This document shows positions 13,445 to 20,477 of a stretch of DNA of 20,669 nt, piece by piece (positions within the stretch are counted from its first letter, which is position 1; the number at the start of each line of letters is the position of its first letter). A program made the position numbers and the translations under genes. The notes under the pieces were generated by a model. It did no database searches and was not told where the DNA came from. It saw nothing but the letters and a program-made list of their open reading frames with translations. The stretch comes from an uncultured Clostridia bacterium (lineage in GTDB: Bacteria; Bacillota; Clostridia; Oscillospirales; Ruminococcaceae), in the NCBI GenBank assembly GCA_947625455.1, contig CANQOJ010000015.1, positions 1 to 20,669 on the forward strand, given 5' to 3'.

Positions 13445-15274
13445 TTATTGAACAGTTGTACTGCCGTTTGCACTGCTGTAACGTATAAAGTCGCGCGCAT
13501 TCTCGCCGTATGCGTATACGGTATAACTGTCCGTTCTTCCCACAACGTCATACGAACCTCCGTCAAACGGTGCGGTAACGCCGTTTTCCGCGATAAGCAG
13601 GCACGATTCGGGAACTTTGTCGCCCTGTTTCATTATCGAAACTTGGGTGTTGAAATTCAGAAACTGTATCATTCCCGCAAGTTCACGGGATTTCTCGCTG
13701 TCGTATGCGACGATTATCATCGGCGACTGCGCGTCATTGTACAGCATATCCGATACTTTTATATACGGCGCGGTTCTTTCTTCTGCCGCCGCCGCAGAAT
13801 CGGGCAGGTAGGTAAATCCTGCATAAAATGTGTTGTATATAAGTATCGAGTACATTGTAAATGTTATAAACTTCATAAAGCGTTTTCTTGAACATGACGC
13901 TATAACAATAAGCAGTGCGAGAACCGAAAAAACGCATGACGACATTATTATAAACGACATTCCCGTCAGTTCGCCCATGGTTTCCTCGCCTATTCTGAAC
14001 GGCAGTACGGACGCAATTTTTCCGTTTTGCGCAAACTCTCCGTCCAAATAGTAAGCAATCGTAAATCCCGCGCAGACAAAGCTGTATATCCCCACTGCCG
14101 CAAACAGCTTTTGCAAATCCATACCGTACATAACGATAAACGCAAGCGTGAAAAATACCGACAGCGGCGTTATATAATCAAGCCCCGCGCATATCTCCGA
14201 AAATGTTCCCGTGTCTCCGCAAAATGTAAACAGCGAGAACGAAACGCACGACAACAGCACCGCCGTGCCTTGAAAAACTCCGAAAATCACCGGTCTTATG
14301 CTGTATTTGTGCTTTACGGTTTTGTAAACCTTTGTATTGTCGTCAAGTATTTCGGGTTTGTTCTTTACGCACTCCGCTATATATACCGCAAGCATTGTTC
14401 CGAATGCCGCTATCGCTATTGCGCCGACTCCGAAGCTTTCGGTTATATACACATAAAATTCGCAGAAAAGCCTGCCCAAGAAATCTCCCTTGACCGTTTC
14501 CGGAAAAAAGCCGAGGGTTTCAAATTCAACACCGCCCGCAGCGCCCTCAATTACAAGTATACGCGCGAAATGTTCAGCGACAAACGACAGCGCCATTGAA
14601 CCCGCCAGCACGGGCAGATTGAAAATCTGCTCTTTAAATCCGTATCTTGCGGCAATTGCCGTCAGCAAAACCGCCGCCGCTATTATCAGCATTCTCTTGT
14701 CCGCCGCATATCCAACAGCGCACAAAAATCCCGTTGCCGCGGAAGTCACAAATCTTGTATAGCGGTTTTTCTTGTCCCAAGCCGCAAATATGCACCAGAC
14801 CAGCACCCACGTCAGCAATCCCGCCGCAACATTATTCCAGATAAGTTTTGAATTTGCGATATATGTGACATACATTCCGCTGCACAAAGCGCACATGAGT
14901 TTTTTCTTTACCTTGACTATGCCTATCTTAGAAGCAATATGATACGCAATAACAGGCACAAAGCTTATCAACACCGCATTTTCGACCAACATTCCCTTGT
15001 ACAGCGCATAGGGCGTTCTAAACAATCTGAACAGCGGCGAGTACAAAAACTGCTGTATATAGCCGTCTATTCCGATTGTCTGAAGCAGTGCGCTCCAGTC
15101 TTTCCCCGAATAAAACGCCGCAACCCCCGCAGAGCTGATTTCTGCTGTCAGCTCTGACGGCAACTCAGAACTTATGGTCAAAAGCGAGTTTATCACGAGA
15201 GTAAAGGCGTAAATGCAGAACATAACGCCCCTGTCGCCAAACTGCTCGTAGAATTTTTCAAGTCGTTTAATCAT
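13445..15274 (-). CDS. Large polytopic membrane protein, possibly GT-C-like; function unknown
   Basis: A 609-residue protein with about 12-13 hydrophobic helices from residue 18 to about 500, then a C-terminal soluble part of some 110 residues (from APYIKVSDM on) that looks extracytoplasmic. A loop after the first helix contains acidic residues and a segment with a DGYIQQFLYSPLFR-like pattern before the second helix. This resembles glycosyltransferase-C or oligosaccharide-transferase-like membrane proteins, whose catalytic acid sits in that loop, but I see no decisive motif. The gene lies four bases after the RING-type protein gene and 18 before ktrB, in the same operon. The start at 15274 is the natural one for this spacing. 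Confidence 0.7.
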   Translation of the reverse strand: MIKRLEKFYEQFGDRGVMFCIYAFTLVINSLLTISSELPSELTAEISSAGVAAFYSGKDWSALLQTIGIDGYIQQFLYSPLFRLFRTPYALYKGMLVENAVLISFVPVIAYHIASKIGIVKVKKKLMCALCSGMYVTYIANSKLIWNNVAAGLLTWVLVWCIFAAWDKKNRYTRFVTSAATGFLCAVGYAADKRMLIIAAAVLLTAIAARYGFKEQIFNLPVLAGSMALSFVAEHFARILVIEGAAGGVEFETLGFFPETVKGDFLGRLFCEFYVYITESFGVGAIAIAAFGTMLAVYIAECVKNKPEILDDNTKVYKTVKHKYSIRPVIFGVFQGTAVLLSCVSFSLFTFCGDTGTFSEICAGLDYITPLSVFFTLAFIVMYGMDLQKLFAAVGIYSFVCAGFTIAYYLDGEFAQNGKIASVLPFRIGEETMGELTGMSFIIMSSCVFSVLALLIVIASCSRKRFMKFITFTMYSILIYNTFYAGFTYLPDSAAAAEERTAPYIKVSDMLYNDAQSPMIIVAYDSEKSRELAGMIQFLNFNTQVSIMKQGDKVPESCLLIAENGVTAPFDGGSYDVVGRTDSYTVYAYGENARDFIRYSSANGSTTVQ

Positions 15275-15278
15275 TTCT

Positions 15279-16094
15279 TCAAATCCCCGGATTTAACGTT
15301 GGGATAATTATTATAAGGCTTGCAAAGAAAGCCAGAATAAGCGTTCCTACTATCGCTCTCAAAAACGACGGCTTTCCCGCGGCATTAAGCGTGAGATAAT
15401 ACTCGTCTGACGCGGTATCACCGCTGTAACTCTCGCGGATTTTCAATATCTGCTTTACCGCGTGGCGGTAGTACAGATAATCTCCGAAAAAGCACAATAG
15501 AAGTTGTTCCGCGATATTCAGCAATCTGAAAATATAGACAATTGCCGTGTTCTCTGCAAAAAAGCTTTCGTTTACCGCCGCAAGCAGTGACGGCAATAAC
15601 GTCAGCGCAATCAGCAATAATCCCAAAAGATCCATTTTTCTGTAAAACTGGAACATGGGCGCGAAAAATCCCGAACATATATTGAAATATGCCTTGCGCT
15701 TGAATGCGCGCATAAGCTGAAACGCTGTTGTGTAGTGGTACAGCGAGGTGGAGGTATATGCGGTGAGTTCTTTCATGCTTACGCCGTCCTCGCCTTTTTT
15801 GGTATCGTTCATTGCGGTGAAGAAATCGGTAAATTCCAAGTCGTTCGGTTCGATTTTCACTTCAGCGGTTTCTTCAGCCTTTTCCTGATTTTCCACAGGT
15901 CTTTCCTCGTCGGGAAGATATCCATTCCACTCAAAACCCTGCGCATGATATTCTTCAACGCCGCATTTGTTCTCTTTTTCATAGCACGCTCTATGATGCG
16001 GAGTACCGCAAACAGGGCAAACGACAACATTGTCGTTCTCCTTAAACGTCCCTCTGCACACAGGACAATGCTTTCCTAAAAATTCTGTTCTCAT
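15279..16094 (-). CDS. RING/zinc-ribbon membrane protein
   Basis: The N-terminus holds a compact cysteine/histidine cluster, C10-P-V-C13, C26-P-V-C29, H33-H34, C37 and C44, which fits the prokaryotic RING-finger family 1 pattern and should bind zinc. An acidic, Glu-rich linker (about 60-100) follows, then a C-terminal membrane part with about three helices. Function is unknown; the zinc domain is expected to be cytoplasmic. The ATG at 16094 is chosen (271 residues). It has AAAGGA upstream, and the longer frame beginning at 16139 would start within the -10 box of the promoter, so it cannot be transcribed from it. It is the first gene of an eight-gene operon. Confidence 0.8.
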   Translation of the reverse strand: MRTEFLGKHCPVCRGTFKENDNVVVCPVCGTPHHRACYEKENKCGVEEYHAQGFEWNGYLPDEERPVENQEKAEETAEVKIEPNDLEFTDFFTAMNDTKKGEDGVSMKELTAYTSTSLYHYTTAFQLMRAFKRKAYFNICSGFFAPMFQFYRKMDLLGLLLIALTLLPSLLAAVNESFFAENTAIVYIFRLLNIAEQLLLCFFGDYLYYRHAVKQILKIRESYSGDTASDEYYLTLNAAGKPSFLRAIVGTLILAFFASLIIIIPTLNPGI

Positions 16095-16127
16095 GGCAAT
16101 TCCTTTCATATACACATATCCATTTTT

Positions 16128-16156
16128 ATTATAACACATTTTCTCAAACTTTTCAA
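16128..16156 (-). promoter_or_regulatory. Sigma-A promoter of the RING-ktrB-rsmI operon
   Basis: On the minus strand TTGAAA (16151-16156) is followed by a 17-base spacer and a perfect TATAAT (16128-16133). The transcript would start near 16121, about 27 bases before the chosen start codon. The genes down to the HAD phosphatase are spaced 1-36 bases apart or overlap, so it probably drives all eight. Confidence 0.88.
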
Positions 16157-16224
16157 CAGAAATATGCCGGACATTGAAAATTTTTACTCAACACTTTGTT
16201 TATATCTTAATAAGCTAAAAAATT

Positions 16225-16251
16225 AAACCTCCGAACAAAAGTCGGAGGTTT
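16225..16251 (-). terminator. Hairpin terminator, distal copy
   Basis: AAACCTCCGA and TCGGAGGTTT form a 10-base-pair stem around a 7-base loop. On the minus strand it is followed by AATTTTTTAG. It is a good intrinsic terminator, but it lies about 500 bases past rplQ, separated by the repeat element. A nearly identical hairpin lies at 16707-16733. Confidence 0.7.
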
Positions 16252-16706
16252 CAGACTGTATAAAAACCATGTTACTATTGAGGTCAAAACTTCCTTTCCT
16301 TATCAATGCGCGTCAGGTCCTGCGCGCTCCGGGGTGCAGCCACTCCATTTAGAGGTTAGCGCATTATCCGCCTTACGGCGGATAATGCTGTTAGAGGTAA
16401 GAGGTTAGAGTTTAAATTGAACCTGATTTTCCTGTTTAGGGTGCGTTTGAATTTAAATTCTTATATCTTATCTCTAATCTCTAACCTCTAAAAGGGCGAA
16501 GCGGATAGCGCATATCGCCTATTCGGACAACCTTTCCGCTTCGCCAAAGCCGTGGCTGCACCCCGGAGCGCCCGGACGTGGTTTGGAGGGAGAAGCGCGT
16601 TTGTTGCCTTGCGGTACAAACAACTTTTCCTGTTTATACTTGGTTTGACTTCAACTTTAGCCTCTAACTTCTAAACGCTCTCGCACGGTAGTTTTTCTAC
16701 AGTTTG
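16252..16706. mobile_element. Nested inverted-repeat (MITE-like) element, copy C of the CAGACTGT family
   Basis: The block has no plausible gene but several nested inverted repeats. Ends: TTTCAGACTGTATAAAAAC (16249-16267) against GTTTTTCTACAGTTTGAAA (16691-16709), 17 of 19 complementary. Next is a perfect 20-base inverted repeat starting GCGCTCCGGGG (16324-16343 and 16552-16571). Inside are a TAGAGGTTAG-CTAACCTCTA pair (16349 and 16481), a 12-pair GCATTATCCGCC hairpin (16361-16388) and an 11-pair GGCGAAGCGGA hairpin (16495-16545). It is flanked by two copies of a 27-base hairpin. The end sequence is shared with repeats at 6603 and 7572. It is interpreted as a non-autonomous, possibly composite, insertion. 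A structured non-coding RNA is an alternative. Confidence 0.65.
16349..16491. repeat. TAGAGGTTAG/GCATTATCC repeat module, copy 2
   Basis: Bases 16349-16413 align with 7687-7752 over 65 positions: TTAGAGGTTAG, a GCATTATCC hairpin, AGAGGTAAGAGGTTAG, then a T-rich end. The right end (CTCTAATCTCTAACCTCTAA) is the inverted form of the left. It lies nested inside the larger element. Confidence 0.7.
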
Positions 16707-16733
16707 AAACCTCCGACCAAAAGTCGGAGGTTT
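16707..16733. repeat. Proximal copy of the flanking hairpin next to rplQ
   Basis: AAACCTCCGAC and GTCGGAGGTTT form an 11-pair stem with a CAAAA loop, 26 of 27 bases identical to 16225-16251. It lies 21 bases after the rplQ stop. On the minus strand it runs into the repeat end, not a long U-tract, so it is a poorer terminator than the distal copy. Confidence 0.75.
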
Positions 16734-16754
16734 ATTTGTGTTATACATCAAAGA

Positions 16755-17096
16755 TTAAACGAGCTCAATAATCGCCATTTCTGCGGCGTCTCCTCTGCGG
16801 GGACCGATTTTGTAAATCCTCGTGTAACCGCTCGCTCTGTCAGCATACTTCGGCGCTATCTCGTCAAATACTTTCTTCGCAACGTCCTCTTTCGTGATGT
16901 ACGAATATACCTGACGCTTTGTGTGGAGCGTGTTAGCCTTGCCGAGAGTAATCATCTTCTCTGCTTCGGCTCTGACTTCCTTTGCTCTCGTTACGGTAGT
17001 TTCAATCTTACCGTTTTCAAGAAGAAAAGTAACCATTCCTCTGAGCATAGCTTTTCTATGGTCGCTTGTTCTTCCTAACTTTCTTGAACCTGGCAT
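16755..17096 (-). CDS. rplQ: 50S ribosomal protein L17
   Basis: L17 is a component of the large ribosomal subunit near the exit tunnel. The 113 residues start MPGSRKLGRTSDHRKAMLRG, the family signature, followed by the TTVTRAKEVR helix and ending with a GDAAEMAIIELV strand. Length is normal for Firmicutes. The ATG at 17096 follows AAAGGAG. It lies 38 bases after rpoA and is the last gene of the ribosomal operon. A hairpin starts 21 bases after the stop. Confidence 0.97.
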   Translation of the reverse strand: MPGSRKLGRTSDHRKAMLRGMVTFLLENGKIETTVTRAKEVRAEAEKMITLGKANTLHTKRQVYSYITKEDVAKKVFDEIAPKYADRASGYTRIYKIGPRRGDAAEMAIIELV

Positions 17097-17134
17097 TTTA
17101 TCTTCTCCTTTCGGTGAAACTTAAAGTCTGGGCA

Positions 17135-18094
17135 TTACTTGCTGTCGTCTGAACTCATAAGGTCACAGCCGAGCGACTGAAGCTTGGCTTTAACCTCGTC
17201 AAAGGACTTCTTGCCGAGGTTTCTGACTTTCATCATATCCTCAGGCGACTTGTTTACAAGGTCCTCGACCGTGTTTATGCCCGCTCTCTTGAGGCAGTTG
17301 AAAGAACGAACCGAAAGTTCAAGCTCTTCAATCGTCATCTCAAGAACCTTATCCTTACGGCTTTCTTCCTTTGTTTCCATAAGTTCCTGAGGATTTGTGT
17401 CGTCAGAGAGCTCTGCAAACATATTGAGCCTTTCGATAAGGATTTTTGCCGCATAGGAAACCGCTTCCTTTGCGGAAATAGTACCGTCTGTCCAGATTTC
17501 GATTATGAGTTTTTCATAGTCCGTTTTCTGTCCGACGCGGGTGTTTTCAACCGTGTAATTGCATTTAAGAACAGGTGTGTAAATGCTGTCGATCGGAATA
17601 ACGCCGATAACAGGCTGAAGCTGAAGCTTGTTCTGCTCCGCCGAAACGTAGCCTCTTCCTCTGTCAAGCGTAATATCCATATAGAGCTTCGCGCCCGTAC
17701 TAAGCGAAGCAATATGCATTCCGGGATCAAGTATCTCGACTTCGCTGTCGGTCTTGATGTCGCCCGCCGTCACCTCGCACTCGCCCTCCGCCTCAATGTA
17801 GATGGTTTTGGGAGCCTCGCCGTACATCTTGGCTCTAAGCCCTTTGATATTGAGAATAATTTCCGTAACGTCCTCTTTAACGCCCGGGATGGTGGAAAAT
17901 TCGTGCTGGATACCGTCTATCTTGACGGAAGTTGCCGCAACGCCCGGAAGCGATGAAAGCAACACTCTCCTTAAACTGTTTCCGAGCGTATTGCCGTAGC
18001 CGGTCTGCAACGGTTCGAGAACGAACATTCCATAGGTGCCGTCTGATCTCAGTTTTGAAGTTTCGATGTTGAGCTTTTCGATTTTTTCAAGCAT
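17135..18094 (-). CDS. rpoA: DNA-directed RNA polymerase subunit alpha
   Basis: The alpha subunit dimerises to start polymerase assembly and binds upstream promoter DNA through its C-terminal domain. The N-terminal domain (about 1-230) shows GMFVLEPLQTGYGNTLGNSLRR (23-44) and KEDVTEIILNIK. The C-terminal helix-hairpin-helix domain (about 250-310) shows SVRSFNCLKRAGI and KVRNLGKKSFDEVK. The two are joined by an acidic linker. The 319 residues are normal. The ATG at 18094 follows GGGAGGG. Unlike the tight spacing elsewhere in the operon, it is preceded by a 250-base gap with leader hairpins and a possible promoter. Confidence 0.98.
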   Translation of the reverse strand: MLEKIEKLNIETSKLRSDGTYGMFVLEPLQTGYGNTLGNSLRRVLLSSLPGVAATSVKIDGIQHEFSTIPGVKEDVTEIILNIKGLRAKMYGEAPKTIYIEAEGECEVTAGDIKTDSEVEILDPGMHIASLSTGAKLYMDITLDRGRGYVSAEQNKLQLQPVIGVIPIDSIYTPVLKCNYTVENTRVGQKTDYEKLIIEIWTDGTISAKEAVSYAAKILIERLNMFAELSDDTNPQELMETKEESRKDKVLEMTIEELELSVRSFNCLKRAGINTVEDLVNKSPEDMMKVRNLGKKSFDEVKAKLQSLGCDLMSSDDSK

Positions 18095-18226
18095 TGGTAA
18101 CCCTCCCGCTTGTCATATCCGCAAAGCGAAAAACGCTCTGCCGCTTGTCAATTATCCTTTTCGCGCACATAGGGACTTTTCCGTGTATTCGGAAAATCCT
18201 TTAGTCTGTATTCCTGTTAATTTTAA
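18095..18226 (-). promoter_or_regulatory. rpoA leader with hairpins
   Basis: The leader contains a strong hairpin (18173-18199, arms GGATTTTCCG and CGGAAAAGTCC), then a direct repeat TGACAAGCGG in two copies flanking a small AGCG-TTTTT-CGCT hairpin, then the ribosome site. None resembles a terminator with a U-tract. It could serve autoregulation by a ribosomal protein. In Escherichia coli S4 regulates its operon through an rpoA-operon leader, but no such match is claimed here. Confidence 0.4.
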
Positions 18227-18254
18227 ATCATACCACCTGCCGCTATAACGGCAG
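18227..18254 (-). promoter_or_regulatory. Possible extended -10 promoter for rpoA overlapping an inverted repeat
   Basis: On the minus strand TGGTATGAT (18227-18235) is an extended -10 element. There is no good -35. Just upstream a perfect inverted repeat, CTGCCG-N6-CGGCAG (18237-18254), occupies the spacer and -35 zone, where an operator or a hairpin could lie. Confidence 0.35.
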
Positions 18255-18344
18255 TATTGACACAATTTATGTCCTCTAAACGCATTTCCTGCGCTGATAT
18301 GAATTAAAAATAACTGCACTAAATATCTGTATGCTTCTAAGCAA

Positions 18345-18953
18345 TTATTTAGAATACAGCTCGATAATCAGGTGTTCAGCTATCTCGTAGTCGAGGTCGC
18401 TGTCACGCTGGAACAAGCGCGTTACCTTGGCGGTCTGCTTTTCCTTGTCGACGTCAAGCCACATAGGAGTGAGTCTGCCGCCCGCGATTTCCGCTATCTG
18501 CTCAAATTTCTTGCTCTTTTTGCTCTTTTCTCTAAGAGAGATTACATCTCCTACCTTAACTCTGTAAGAGGGGATATCAACTCTCTTTCCGTTCACACAG
18601 AAATGACCGTGAGATACGAGCTGACGAGCCTCGCGGCGTGTTGTAGCCATACCCATTCTGAAAACAATGTTGTCAAGACGGCTTTCAAGAAGTCTTATAA
18701 GGTTTTCACCCGCAATTCCCTCTTCCTTTGTAGCAAGTTCATAGTAGTGATAGAACTGCTTTTCAAGAACGCCGTAGATAAACTTAAGTTTCTGCTTTTC
18801 TTTCAGCTGCTGACCATATTCGGAAACTTTCTTGCGGCGTGCGCCGTCTTTCTGAAATCTCATTGATTTCTTCTTCTCCGAATATCCGAGTACAGCAGGG
18901 CTTATATCAAGACTTCTGCACTTTTTCAAAATCGGATCGCGATTTACTGCCAT
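18345..18953 (-). CDS. rpsD: 30S ribosomal protein S4, zinc-free (C-minus) type
   Basis: S4 is a primary 16S rRNA-binding protein that starts small-subunit assembly. The 202 residues include the S4 RNA-binding domain (about 90-155: ENLIRLLESRLDNIVFRMG, then RREARQLVSHGHFCVNGKRV). The N-terminus, MAVNRDPILKKCRSLDISP, lacks the CxxC...CxxxC zinc cluster of the C-plus type. Many Clostridia encode such a form, sometimes alongside a zinc-binding paralogue. The neighbouring L36 keeps its zinc ligands, so the operon is mixed. The ATG at 18953 follows GGAGG. Short hairpins in the 95-base gap upstream may control it. Confidence 0.96.
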   Translation of the reverse strand: MAVNRDPILKKCRSLDISPAVLGYSEKKKSMRFQKDGARRKKVSEYGQQLKEKQKLKFIYGVLEKQFYHYYELATKEEGIAGENLIRLLESRLDNIVFRMGMATTRREARQLVSHGHFCVNGKRVDIPSYRVKVGDVISLREKSKKSKKFEQIAEIAGGRLTPMWLDVDKEKQTAKVTRLFQRDSDLDYEIAEHLIIELYSK

Positions 18954-18984
18954 AATAAAAATCCTCCGTTATTTTAATCAATTA

Positions 18985-19023
18985 TCGGCATTTTGCCGAC
19001 GCCGAGCAAACGTCGCACTCGGC
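18985..19023 (-). promoter_or_regulatory. Two adjacent hairpins in the rpsD leader
   Basis: GCCGAG-N11-CTCGGC (19001-19023) and TCGGC-N5-GCCGA (18985-18999) lie back to back between rpsK and rpsD. GC-rich arms could re-pair with each other. S4 autoregulates rpsD through a leader RNA in Bacillus; whether this is a counterpart cannot be decided here. Confidence 0.4.
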
Positions 19024-19048
19024 ACATACTTACTGTCAATACCCCTGA

Positions 19049-19444
19049 TTAGACTCTTCTTCTCTTGGGAGGTCTGCATCCGTTGTGGGGAATAGGTGTA
19101 ACGTCCTTAATGAGTTTAACCTCAAGACCTGCTGTCTGGAGCGCTCTGATAGCCGCTTCGCGTCCCTGACCGGGGCCTTTTACGAATACCTCAACGGTCT
19201 TAAGACCATGCTCCATAGCCGCCTTTGCCGCAACATCCGCCGCTGACTGAGCAGCAAAAGGAGTTGACTTTCTTGAACCCTTAAATCCGAGTTCGCCTGC
19301 CGATGCCCATGAAAGAGCGTTTCCCTGAAGGTCGGTGATTGTAACGATAGTGTTGTTGAACGACGACTGAATGTGCGCCTGTCCGTTTTCAATGTTCTTG
19401 CGCTCACGGCGTCTGCGAACGACCTGTTTTTTCTGCTGTGCCAT
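19049..19444 (-). CDS. rpsK: 30S ribosomal protein S11
   Basis: S11 lies on the platform of the small subunit, next to the messenger exit. The 131 residues include AHIQSSFNNTIVTITDLQGN (23-42), SRKSTPFAAQSAA, the KGPGQGREAAIRALQ turn and the C-terminal DVTPIPHNGCRPPKRRRV. The basic N-terminus is typical of Firmicutes. The ATG at 19444 follows AAGGAGG. It is 17 bases after rpsM. Confidence 0.97.
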   Translation of the reverse strand: MAQQKKQVVRRRRERKNIENGQAHIQSSFNNTIVTITDLQGNALSWASAGELGFKGSRKSTPFAAQSAADVAAKAAMEHGLKTVEVFVKGPGQGREAAIRALQTAGLEVKLIKDVTPIPHNGCRPPKRRRV

Positions 19445-19461
19445 TTTTTAATTACGCCTCC

Positions 19462-19833
19462 TTACTTCTTCTTGTTGGCAATGGTCTTCTTGGGACCTTT
19501 GCGAGTTCTGGCGTTTGTCTTTGTACGCTGTCCGCGAACGGGAAGTCCCTTGCGGTGACGTGTTCCGCGGTAGCAGTTTATCTCGACAAGGCGCTTGATA
19601 TTGAGCGCAACCATTCTTCTGAGGTCGCCCTCTACCACATAACCGTCCTTGTCTATGACCTCGCGTATTTTGGTTTCCTCGTCATCTGTAAGGTCTTTAA
19701 CGCGAGTATCGGGATTAACTCCCGCTTTTGCCAGAATATCATTTGCGGATTTCCTGCCGATGCCGTATACATAGGTAAGACCTATCTCTACGCGCTTTTC
19801 CTTGGGCAGATCCACGCCTGCAATTCTTGCCAT
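19462..19833 (-). CDS. rpsM: 30S ribosomal protein S13
   Basis: S13 contacts the large subunit and the peptidyl tRNA at the head of the 30S particle. The 123 residues begin MARIAGVDLPKEKRVEIGLT, contain the GIGRKSANDIL helix-hairpin-helix, and end with the basic GLPVRGQRTKTNARTRKGPKK tail that reaches the tRNA. Complete. The ATG at 19833 follows AAGGAGG, 12 bases after rpmJ. Confidence 0.98.
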   Translation of the reverse strand: MARIAGVDLPKEKRVEIGLTYVYGIGRKSANDILAKAGVNPDTRVKDLTDDEETKIREVIDKDGYVVEGDLRRMVALNIKRLVEINCYRGTRHRKGLPVRGQRTKTNARTRKGPKKTIANKKK

Positions 19834-19845
19834 AACTTTTCCTCC

Positions 19846-19959
19846 TTAACCCTGTCTTTGTTTGTGTTTGGGTTCAACACAAATAACCATAACCTTGCCC
19901 TTGCGCTTGATAACCTTGCACTTATCGCAAATGGGCTTGACCGAAGGTCTGACTTTCAT
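19846..19959 (-). CDS. rpmJ: 50S ribosomal protein L36, zinc-binding type
   Basis: The 37-residue frame begins MKVRPSVKPICDKCKVIKRK and ends KHKQRQG, the exact L36 pattern. The zinc ligands C11, C14, C27 and H32 are all present, so this is the C-plus type. It starts at an ATG with GGAGGG upstream, 44 bases after infA and just before rpsM. It helps fold the 23S rRNA near the peptidyl-transferase side. Confidence 0.97.
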   Translation of the reverse strand: MKVRPSVKPICDKCKVIKRKGKVMVICVEPKHKQRQG

Positions 19960-20003
19960 CGTAATGCCCTCCTAAATCTAACTTAAATACCTGCTGACGC
20001 GGC

Positions 20004-20222
20004 TCATTTTGCGCGCCATGTGATTCTGCCCTTGGTAAGATCGTAGGGCGACATCTCCACGGTCACTTTATCCCCCGGCAGAATACGGATATAGTTCATT
20101 CTCAGCTTTCCGCTGATATGTGCCAGGATTTGATGTCCGTTTACAAGCTCTACCTTAAACTGTGCGTTCGGCAAAGCCTCAAGAATTGTGCCCTCAACCT
20201 CAATTACGTCTTCTTTAGACAA
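20004..20222 (-). CDS. infA: Translation initiation factor IF-1, TTG start
   Basis: IF-1 is a small OB-fold protein that blocks the ribosomal A site during initiation. The conserved start SKEDVIEVEGTI is preceded by a TTG at 20222, which gives the usual 72 residues and has AGAGGAG eight bases upstream. A GTG three codons earlier overlaps the stop of the KOW gene (GTGA) and would add NIL, but then the ribosome site is far too close. The RMNYIRILPGDKVTVEMSPYDLTKGRI block is typical. A TTG start implies moderate initiation. Confidence 0.95.
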   Translation of the reverse strand: MSKEDVIEVEGTILEALPNAQFKVELVNGHQILAHISGKLRMNYIRILPGDKVTVEMSPYDLTKGRITWRAK

Positions 20223-20227
20223 AATAT

Positions 20228-20476
20228 TCACTCCTCTGTGCGCCCGGACATTTCCGTCAATGTCCGCCTCAGCCTTTTGTCCGTAAGTCCCTCAAGCTTT
20301 ATATCGCCGAATGACGCGCGGACGTGTTTCTTGTTCTTCTTTTTCGGCTTTGCGAGCTTTCGCTCCTTGCCGTCGGCAACGAATACATACCCGCCGTCGA
20401 TTTGAGTGACAACCATTACCTTGCCTTTATCATGACCAGCAAGGCTTATAACAACGCTTCCTGCCCTTATATCCAT
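20228..20476 (-). CDS. KOW-domain RNA-binding protein (L14e-like)
   Basis: An 82-residue basic protein with an N-terminal KOW motif (about 5-36: GSVVISLAGHDKGKVMVVTQIDGGYVFVAD, given here only as a motif span) and a Lys-rich middle (KLAKPKKKNKK). Related proteins are annotated as L14e/L6e/L27e-like and sit between map and infA in many Clostridia, so the position is expected. It probably binds ribosomal RNA, but its place on the ribosome is not established. The gene starts one base after the map stop and runs to the infA overlap region. Confidence 0.88.
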   Translation of the reverse strand: MDIRAGSVVISLAGHDKGKVMVVTQIDGGYVFVADGKERKLAKPKKKNKKHVRASFGDIKLEGLTDKRLRRTLTEMSGRTEE

Positions 20477-20477
20477 C

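Noticed and set aside
14027..14599. 190-codon open frame on the plus strand opposite the polytopic membrane protein
   Set aside because: The product is a random-looking Arg/Tyr-rich sequence. The minus frame has membrane helices, operon spacing and codon bias.
18258..18286. Plus-strand promoter with a perfect TTGACA at 18258
   Set aside because: There is no matching -10 at proper distance, and no plus-strand gene follows.
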